Source: Candidatus Kuenenia stuttgartensis (lineage in GTDB: Bacteria; Bacteroidota; Bacteroidia; Flavobacteriales_D; Crocinitomicaceae). From it: a stretch of DNA of 8,487 nucleotides. The stretch is from NCBI GenBank assembly GCA_943326025.2, contig CALPRR020000102.1:1-8487 (forward strand), written 5' to 3'. A program made the position numbers and the translations under genes. This document shows positions 1 to 5,019 of the stretch, piece after piece (position 1 is the first letter of the stretch; each line of letters begins with the position of its first letter). The notes beneath the pieces are model-generated. The model did not search any database. It was given only the letters and a program-made list of their open reading frames with translations, and was not told the DNA's origin.

Positions 1-1002
1 ACCTGGTGTATACATTTTAGAACAATAAGAATAATCCATATAGTTTTCTACATTGTCTACAACGTTATATGTCCATGAACTTGTTACACCATTTACTGTA
101 TTCAAATCATCACATGAATTACTAGTTACATAACATCCTGTAACACCAATTGTTACTGGTGTATCTGCCACACCATCATCTATACTACAACTTGATGCAT
201 CTCCAGGACTATTATTATCTCCCCAAGTGTGACCTAAATTTAACCAATGTCCTATTTCATGAGTCATTGCTCTGCTTCGTAATTCACTTCCTGTTCCGAT
301 TGATCCAACATAATTATGCAATATCCATATTCCATTGTCCATTGCAGTGCCACCCCAATTTGATGGTTTATAAGTATAACCAGCTGCTCCACCAATTTCT
401 GAACAAACAAATACATTTAAATATTTATTACTCGCCCATTCACCTTTATATACATTGTTACCTGCTTTAATTGCATCTACCTGTGCTCCTCCGTCAGAAC
501 CATCAGACGTTATTGCATTTTGAGTATATGTAACACCACTAAAACATTGTCCATTTGGAGCTTTTGTTGCTAAAACAAATTCAATTTCAATATCAGCTGG
601 CATTCCTATAAAAGGTGATTGCACACTATTTGCATCAGCATTTTGCAAACGATAATCTCTATTTAATATTGAAACTTGATTTAATATTTGTTCTCTGGAA
701 ATTTTTTCATTTCCTCCATTATGCAAAACATGAAATACAATCGGGATTTTATATATCGTTGCTTTTTCAGAACCAGAAACCTTCTTTTGATTTTCAAGAT
801 TTTTTAAGATTTCTTGTTCTTCATTAAACATTCTTAAAGCATCTGGATTTTGAAGTCTTGTCTTCATCTTTTTGTGAGAAGTACAATATTCTACATTTTC
901 ACCTTCTCTGCAATTACTTTTATCAATTACAGTAGTTTGACCAAAAATGATAGGGGTAATTAATAAAGTAAAAATAATACTCAGCGTATTTATTATTTTC
1001 AT
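1..1002 (-). CDS. Secreted M43 (pappalysin/cytophagalysin-type) zinc metalloprotease, 3' end cut by window edge
   Basis: An open frame runs from an ATG at 1002 to base 1 without a stop, giving 334 residues of an incomplete protein. Residues 1-21 are a Sec signal peptide (KII start, hydrophobic core, probable cut after FG before Q22). Residues 22-80 look like a charged pro-region with two cysteines (C31, C40). The catalytic domain begins near residue 86 with IPIVFHVLH. The extended zinc site HEIGHWLNLGH lies at residues 248-258, with H248, H252 and H258 as ligands and E249 as catalytic base. The Met-turn YMDYSYC is at 321-327 with M322. These features identify metzincin family M43. Bacteroidota relatives usually carry a C-terminal type IX sorting domain, which would lie outside the window, so secretion by that route is inference. 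No convincing promoter is visible in the 101 bases upstream. It is probably an extracellular endopeptidase, substrate unknown. Confidence 0.93.
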   Translation of the reverse strand, partial: MKIINTLSIIFTLLITPIIFGQTTVIDKSNCREGENVEYCTSHKKMKTRLQNPDALRMFNEEQEILKNLENQKKVSGSEKATIYKIPIVFHVLHNGGNEKISREQILNQVSILNRDYRLQNADANSVQSPFIGMPADIEIEFVLATKAPNGQCFSGVTYTQNAITSDGSDGGAQVDAIKAGNNVYKGEWASNKYLNVFVCSEIGGAAGYTYKPSNWGGTAMDNGIWILHNYVGSIGTGSELRSRAMTHEIGHWLNLGHTWGDNNSPGDASSCSIDDGVADTPVTIGVTGCYVTSNSCDDLNTVNGVTSSWTYNVVDNVENYMDYSYCSKMYTPG

Positions 1003-1103
1003 AGCAACAGTTTTAACAATTTCAGACTGCAATATATAAAAACAATAGATAAAATATTAAAAAAATACTTGAACGGTAGTTATTGTTGATTAAATGTATG
1101 AAA

Positions 1104-1688
1104 TTATTGTTTTGAACTATTCTTTAGCTCTGCATCAACAATTTCTAATTCATGAAAAAATTCATCACCAAAAGCCCTAATTATTGGTTCTTTCAAGAAT
1201 TTATAAACTTTTACATCCAATTTACTTCCACAAGCACAAGCCGGTTCGCAAATTTTCCATCGATCATAATTTATTGCTTCAAATTCATTGAATTTACGCA
1301 CTCTAATCGGATACAAATGGCATGAAATAGGTTTTTTAAAATCGGTAAATCCTTCTTTATGGGCTTGTTCTACCGCACATTTTGTGATTCCTTGTTCGTC
1401 AAAATAAACAAAAACACATTCAGCTCCATTTACTAACGAAGTCACAGGAACATTTTCTTCGTCCATGTAAAATACCCCTTGCTTATCAACTACATCTATG
1501 CCTTCTTGACGCATAAATGGTTTGATTTTTTCAAGATCTTCTTCTAAAATAGAAACTTCCTCAAATGTTAGTGGAGCTCCTGCATCACCATCAATACAAC
1601 ATTGACCTTTGCAAGCGTTTAGGTCGCAAACAAATTTCTCTTCAAAGATTTGTGTTGAAACGATTTTATCTCCTATTTCTACTAACAT
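1104..1688 (-). CDS. DUF3109 family cysteine-rich protein
   Basis: This 194-residue soluble protein has no signal peptide or membrane segment. It contains ten cysteines: C21, C26, C30, C31, C91, C104, C123, C147, C151 and C153. The spacing CDLNACKGQCC near the start, the SCHLYPIR segment at 122-129 and the CEPACAC segment at 147-153 are what I recognise as DUF3109, a family common in Bacteroidota and related to the YkgJ-type CxxxCC proteins. The length is typical for the family. The cysteine pattern suggests a bound metal or Fe-S cluster, but that is inference; no enzymatic role is established to my knowledge. The ATG at 1688 is supported by a promoter-like motif ending 14 bases upstream. The gene is 103 bases downstream of the FAD oxidoreductase stop and probably has its own promoter, although readthrough from upstream is possible. 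Confidence 0.9.
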   Translation of the reverse strand: MLVEIGDKIVSTQIFEEKFVCDLNACKGQCCIDGDAGAPLTFEEVSILEEDLEKIKPFMRQEGIDVVDKQGVFYMDEENVPVTSLVNGAECVFVYFDEQGITKCAVEQAHKEGFTDFKKPISCHLYPIRVRKFNEFEAINYDRWKICEPACACGSKLDVKVYKFLKEPIIRAFGDEFFHELEIVDAELKNSSKQ

Positions 1689-1702
1689 AACTGATATTTT
1701 TA

Positions 1703-1732
1703 CAAAGGTCTAAAAAAAGTCAAGAATTACAA
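1703..1732 (-). promoter_or_regulatory. Candidate Bacteroidota promoter for the DUF3109 gene
   Basis: On the minus strand TTG (1732-1730) is followed by exactly 19 bases and then GACCTTTG (1710-1703). This is one mismatch from the Bacteroidota -7 element TAnnTTTG at the standard spacing. Transcription would start about ten bases before the ATG at 1688, giving a very short leader. This is pattern matching only. Confidence 0.5.
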
Positions 1733-1791
1733 GGTTAATATCTGCTCTTTTGTATTAATGATTTTAAGCCAAAAGTATCTGTAATTAAAAT

Positions 1792-2853
1792 TCAAGGTTG
1801 AATCAATAATTTATTATATCGTTCAAGTTTTACTTCCTTGTCCAATTCAGCTTCTCCGTCCAAAAATTGAACAAATTCTTCTGAAAGTTTAGGAGCTATT
1901 AAATAGCCTTTCGTTCCTAAGCCATTAAAAATAGAAAGCTTTGAAAATTCAGAATGCCTACCAATTATAGGTCTTCGATCTGGTGAAGTTGGTCTTATTC
2001 CAGCTTTATGTTCAACTATTTCAAATGGAAACTTCGTTAATAACTGTACTTTTTCGAGCAAATCTGCTTTCCCTTCCTCCGTTAATTCTGTATTATTTGT
2101 ATTCCATTCGTATGTTGCCCCGAGTCTAAAGTGTTTTTTTCCAATTGGAAGAAGAAAACATTTACGATTTAGCGATTCATTTTCATTGATTTGGTCAGAT
2201 TCGATTGTCAAGACTTCTCCTTTTGTATGTTCAACCGGTAAATAACCAAACCAAGGATTTAAATTATTGTTAGAACCCTCACAAAAAATGATTTCATCAA
2301 ACAATTCTCCTTTATACGATCCTATTTCAGGATTAAAATCGCTATAATTAGCAGATTCTTCTATCAATTGACCATTATCTTTTATCCATTTTTTCCCAGC
2401 AATTAAAAATGGAATTGGATCAACATAGGAAGATCCTTTTATCCTTCCTGAACCAAAATCGTTTTGGGCAAATGAATAATTATCGTCCTCTTCGGTTATA
2501 GCTTCTAAATATTTTTCAAAACGTTCGGTATTTTGTTTTTCTAACCACATTACTTTTTCATGATCCGACGAAAACATCCGACGAATAGTAATTGGATGAT
2601 AAATAGGAATTGTTGTTTTACTTGTTAAATCGTTATAGAAATTTTCTGCAAAAGGCAAGAAATCATCTAATCTCCATGATTTTGTCATTCTACGAAAAAC
2701 CATAGGGTTAATTTGTCCAGCAGCGATTATTGAACTTTTATTTTCAAGATTATCAATCAAAGTAACTTTATGACCACTATTAATTGAATGAATACCAACA
2801 CAAATTCCTGATAACCCTGATCCAACAATTAAAACTTTCTTTTCCTTTTTCAT
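1792..2853 (-). CDS. FAD-dependent oxidoreductase, DAO family (MnmC-oxidase-like fold, substrate unknown)
   Basis: The protein has 353 residues from the ATG at 2853. An in-frame ATG at 2886 would add 11 residues, but those fall inside the comF coding sequence. The 2853 start places the dinucleotide-binding strand right at the N terminus and makes an ATGA overlap with comF, so I prefer it. The Rossmann motif VGSGLSG (G11, G13, G16) with acidic D34 ending the second strand binds FAD. AAGQINP at 44-50 and the FRRMTKSWR segment at 53-61 follow. The C-terminal GIRPTSPDRRPIIG (285-298) and FNGLGTKG (309-316) segments are the usual second FAD-contact region of DAO enzymes. The C-terminal pattern resembles the oxidase half of MnmC, which removes the carboxymethyl group from cmnm5U34 in tRNA. 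That role is a hypothesis; an amino-acid or amine oxidase is equally possible. It is cytoplasmic, with no signal peptide. Confidence 0.85.
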   Translation of the reverse strand: MKKEKKVLIVGSGLSGICVGIHSINSGHKVTLIDNLENKSSIIAAGQINPMVFRRMTKSWRLDDFLPFAENFYNDLTSKTTIPIYHPITIRRMFSSDHEKVMWLEKQNTERFEKYLEAITEEDDNYSFAQNDFGSGRIKGSSYVDPIPFLIAGKKWIKDNGQLIEESANYSDFNPEIGSYKGELFDEIIFCEGSNNNLNPWFGYLPVEHTKGEVLTIESDQINENESLNRKCFLLPIGKKHFRLGATYEWNTNNTELTEEGKADLLEKVQLLTKFPFEIVEHKAGIRPTSPDRRPIIGRHSEFSKLSIFNGLGTKGYLIAPKLSEEFVQFLDGEAELDKEVKLERYNKLLIQP

Positions 2854-3575
2854 TTTGCCAATGCTAAACTTATAACGCTGATACAAACTTCGGGATTATT
2901 TTTCTGAATCGATTGGATAATCGCTTCTAATGTTGCTCCAGTAGTAATTACATCATCCACAATAGCAATATGTTTATATTCTTGATGTGATTTTTTTCCA
3001 ACAGAAAATTTATTCTCTACATTTTCCCATCTCAAAAATCGACCTTTCTTTGTTTGCGTTTCTGTATTTTTATCACGAACAATAAAATCTTTAAGTACTG
3101 GGATATTTAATTGATTTGAAATACCATCCGCTAACTTTTCACTTTGATTATACCCCCTGATAAAAAGTTTCTTTGGGTGAAGTGGAACAGGAATCAATGC
3201 GTCTAAATCTTTAAACACCTCAATATCATTCAATTTCCGTCCAATCATTTGTCCAAATTGAACTCCAATTTCTGGCTTATCTTTATACTTTAATGCATGT
3301 AAAATTGGTTGCACTTTTTTACCCTTTTCAAAGAAAAATAAAGCAAAAGTTGCTTTTAAGTTAACTCTTCCCCAAAACAATTGATCTAAAATTGTTGGTT
3401 CCTCATACCTTTCAAAATAAGTATACTGCAATTCAGTTTTACAAAAAGGGCAAATTTGGTCAGAAGATTTCATTAATTCTTTTTGACAAATCAAACACGA
3501 ATTTGGATAAATGAGATGTACAACATTCGTTGTCCAAGATAAAAGATTTTTTAGTCGAAATTTTTGCTTTTCCAT
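2850..3575 (-). CDS. comF: ComF family protein (phosphoribosyltransferase-like, zinc-finger N terminus)
   Basis: This 241-residue protein has the two parts expected of ComF. An N-terminal double-CxxC zinc finger lies at C27-x-x-C30 and C42-x-x-C45. A type I phosphoribosyltransferase domain follows, with the PRPP-binding motif IVDDVITTGAT at 205-215 (D207, D208). Conserved ComF stretches include ALKYKDK near residue 95, the ALIPVPLHPKK segment near 125-135, and RGYNQSE just after it. In naturally competent bacteria ComF is needed for uptake of transforming DNA. In most Bacteroidota its role is untested, and the PRT domain hints at nucleotide metabolism. Length is normal. Its TGA stop overlaps the next gene's start as ATGA, implying translational coupling to the FAD oxidoreductase. 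A perfect -7 element lies 66 bases or more upstream of the ATG. Confidence 0.92.
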   Translation of the reverse strand: MEKQKFRLKNLLSWTTNVVHLIYPNSCLICQKELMKSSDQICPFCKTELQYTYFERYEEPTILDQLFWGRVNLKATFALFFFEKGKKVQPILHALKYKDKPEIGVQFGQMIGRKLNDIEVFKDLDALIPVPLHPKKLFIRGYNQSEKLADGISNQLNIPVLKDFIVRDKNTETQTKKGRFLRWENVENKFSVGKKSHQEYKHIAIVDDVITTGATLEAIIQSIQKNNPEVCISVISLALAK

Positions 3576-3640
3576 ATGGTTATTAGGGTATCTTTCATAT
3601 ACACAATTTTATGTTCAAAACAACAAAAAATAAAACTTGA

Positions 3641-3648
3641 CAAAGGTA
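3641..3648 (-). promoter_or_regulatory. Candidate -7 element for the comF/oxidoreductase unit
   Basis: The minus strand reads TACCTTTG, a perfect match to the Bacteroidota TAnnTTTG element. No TTG stands at the usual 17-23 base spacing upstream; the nearest is 30 bases away. The leader to comF would be about 60 bases. Support comes only from the -7 match and its position. Confidence 0.45.
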
Positions 3649-3720
3649 AAAAACTGTCGTAAATTTAATGAATAATTACAAAACTTATTTGTTATCAGAT
3701 GATTGATGAATTTCAAATAT

Positions 3721-3729
3721 TTATCGACA
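3721..3729 (+). promoter_or_regulatory. DnaA-box-like nine-mer
   Basis: TTATCGACA differs from the consensus DnaA box TTATCCACA only at the sixth base. It lies 262 bases before nrdB. Transcription of nrd genes is tied to DnaA in some bacteria, which makes the match worth noting, but a single mismatch in AT-rich DNA can arise by chance. Confidence 0.25.
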
Positions 3730-3766
3730 AATGAAGAAATTTTTACTGTGAATATCTTTAATTATG

Positions 3767-3775
3767 TGTTGATAA
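3767..3775 (-). promoter_or_regulatory. Second DnaA-box-like nine-mer
   Basis: The minus strand reads TTATCAACA, again differing from TTATCCACA only at the sixth base. It is opposite in orientation to the site at 3721-3729 and 37 bases from it. It also overlaps the left arm of the inverted repeat at 3769-3787. Confidence 0.25.
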
Positions 3776-3787
3776 AACGTCTATCAA
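3769..3787. repeat. Inverted repeat, possible operator ahead of nrdB
   Basis: TTGATA (3769-3774) and TATCAA (3782-3787) are perfect six-base inverted arms around the seven-base spacer AAACGTC. The arms are AT-rich and too short for a stable RNA hairpin, so if functional this is more likely a dimer-binding site on DNA. It lies about 195 bases before the nrdB start. Confidence 0.25.
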
Positions 3788-3850
3788 TTGTAATCAAAGG
3801 GATTGAGAAAAGAATTGTTCATAACCTCGATACATTGTGAATTTCTTTAC

Positions 3851-3881
3851 TTGTGAAAACTTAGAATTATAACAAATTTTG
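3851..3881 (+). promoter_or_regulatory. Candidate promoter for nrdBA
   Basis: TTG at 3851-3853 is followed by 20 bases and AAATTTTG (3874-3881), one mismatch from TAnnTTTG. The missing base is the first T, an important position, so the call is weak. The implied leader to the nrdB ATG is about 95 bases. Confidence 0.3.
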
Positions 3882-3982
3882 TAAGCCAGAAAGATGAAGA
3901 GATAATTAACGAATTATTAACTCATTTGATGAAGAAAAAATGAATAGCTGTACACAGAAAAAACATTACAAAAAACCAAAAA

Positions 3983-4960
3983 ATGCAAGTAGTAGAACCA
4001 ATTTTAGAACCGAACAATAATAGATTTGTTCTTTTTCCTATACAACACGACGATATTTGGTCTTTTTACAAAAGAGCTGAAGCAAGTTTTTGGACTGCTG
4101 AGGAAATTGACTTATCTCCAGATTTAGTTGATTGGGAAACAAAATTGACAGAGGATGAAAAACACTTCATTAAGCATATTTTAGCATTTTTTGCTGCTTC
4201 TGATGGAATCGTTAACGAAAATTTAGCTGAGAACTTTGTGGCTGAAGTTCAATATACTGAAGCTAAATTTTTCTATGGTTTCCAGATTGCAATTGAAAAT
4301 ATCCATTCTGAAACGTATTCATTATTGATTGATACATACATTCAAGACAACGCTGATAAAAATCACTTGTTCAATGCAATCGACACATTGGATTGCGTAA
4401 AGAAAAAAGCAGATTGGGCATTACGTTGGATTGATAAAGGATCATTTGCTGAGCGTTTAGTTGCATTCGCTGCAGTTGAAGGAATCTTCTTTTCGGGTTC
4501 ATTTTGTTCGATTTTCTGGTTAAAGAAAAGAGGCTTAATGCCAGGACTTTCATTCTCTAATGAATTAATTTCAAGAGATGAAGGATTACATTGTGATTTC
4601 GCTTGTTTATTGTACAACAATCATTTGAAAAATAAACTTTCAAAAGATAAAGTGAAGGAAATCATCATGGATGCAGTTACAATTGAAAAAGAATTCGTAA
4701 CGGATGCAATACCAGTGCGTTTGATAGGTATGAACAGTGACTTAATGGGTCAATACATCGAATTCGTTGCCGATAGATTATTGATGGAGTTAGGAAACGA
4801 GAAAGTTTACAATGCAACAAATCCTTTTGATTTCATGGATATGATTTCAATCGAAGGAAAAACAAACTTCTTTGAAAAAAGAGTTGCTGAATACCAAAAA
4901 GCTGGTGTAATGAATGGAGGAAAAGAGTCTCATGGTTTCTCAATGGACGAAGACTTTTAA
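3983..4960 (+). CDS. nrdB: Ribonucleoside-diphosphate reductase, small (radical) subunit, class Ia, eukaryote-like
   Basis: This 325-residue subunit makes the tyrosyl radical that starts reduction of ribonucleotides to deoxyribonucleotides. The diiron ligands are all visible: D74 (ASDG), E105 and H108 (ENIH), E166 (AVEG), E200 and H203 (DEGLH). The radical tyrosine is Y112. W37 (SFWTAEE) and Y304 (EYQKAGV) occupy the places of mouse R2 W103 and Y370 in the radical-transfer path. The C-terminal tail ends FSMDEDF, comparable to the FTLDADF tail with which mammalian R2 docks on R1. By recalled alignment the protein is far closer to mammalian R2 than to E. coli NrdB. The N terminus is about 65 residues shorter than the mammalian protein, lacking its regulatory extension. 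The ATG at 3983 follows an A-rich leader and begins right before the conserved core. It is almost surely co-transcribed with nrdA, 59 bases downstream. Confidence 0.97.
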   Translation: MQVVEPILEPNNNRFVLFPIQHDDIWSFYKRAEASFWTAEEIDLSPDLVDWETKLTEDEKHFIKHILAFFAASDGIVNENLAENFVAEVQYTEAKFFYGFQIAIENIHSETYSLLIDTYIQDNADKNHLFNAIDTLDCVKKKADWALRWIDKGSFAERLVAFAAVEGIFFSGSFCSIFWLKKRGLMPGLSFSNELISRDEGLHCDFACLLYNNHLKNKLSKDKVKEIIMDAVTIEKEFVTDAIPVRLIGMNSDLMGQYIEFVADRLLMELGNEKVYNATNPFDFMDMISIEGKTNFFEKRVAEYQKAGVMNGGKESHGFSMDEDF

Positions 4961-5019
4961 GAATCTATTTAAGCATTATAACTATACTAATTAATTAAAA
5001 CCAAAAGAATAAAAAAGGC

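Larger units (their letters stand above)
3576..3982. promoter_or_regulatory. 407-base divergent intergenic region between comF and nrdB
   Basis: This AT-rich region lacks any convincing gene. It should carry the promoters of both divergent units. The visible elements are the comF -7 match at 3641-3648, two DnaA-box-like nine-mers (3721-3729 and 3767-3775), an inverted repeat at 3769-3787, a TTGTGAA direct repeat (3835-3841 and 3851-3857) and a candidate nrdB promoter at 3851-3881. I found no NrdR-box-like pair (ACAnnATATnnTGT type). The roughly 100 bases just before nrdB are A-rich and contain only mini-frames of three or four codons. Confidence 0.6.

Noticed and set aside
150..470. Open frame of 106 codons on the plus strand
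   Set aside because: It lies antisense to the M43 protease and reads as His/Leu/Tyr-rich low-complexity protein with no motif. The minus-strand frame has the zinc site and a signal peptide.
615..827. Open frame of 70 codons on the plus strand
   Set aside because: It is antisense to the M43 pro-region and early catalytic domain and has no recognisable features.
1003..1103. Promoter or terminator between the DUF3109 and protease genes
   Set aside because: The stretch is AT-rich, but there is no stem and no TTG/TAnnTTTG pair at acceptable spacing.
1746..1775. CTTTTG and CAAAAG arms as a terminator after the FAD oxidoreductase
   Set aside because: The six-base arms are nearly all A/T, are separated by an 18-base loop, and lack a following T-tract.
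3835..3857. Direct repeat TTGTGAA, 16 bases apart, as an operator
   Set aside because: It is only seven bases long; one copy overlaps the candidate -33 TTG, and no regulator with this site is known to me.
3894..3943. Mini-frames ATG AAG AGA TAA and ATG AAG AAA AAA TGA in the nrdB leader
   Set aside because: They are three and four codons long in A-rich DNA and expected by chance; nothing suggests a leader peptide.
4363..4620. Two overlapping minus-strand frames inside nrdB
   Set aside because: Both are shadows of the strongly conserved nrdB coding sequence, with no start signal or motif.
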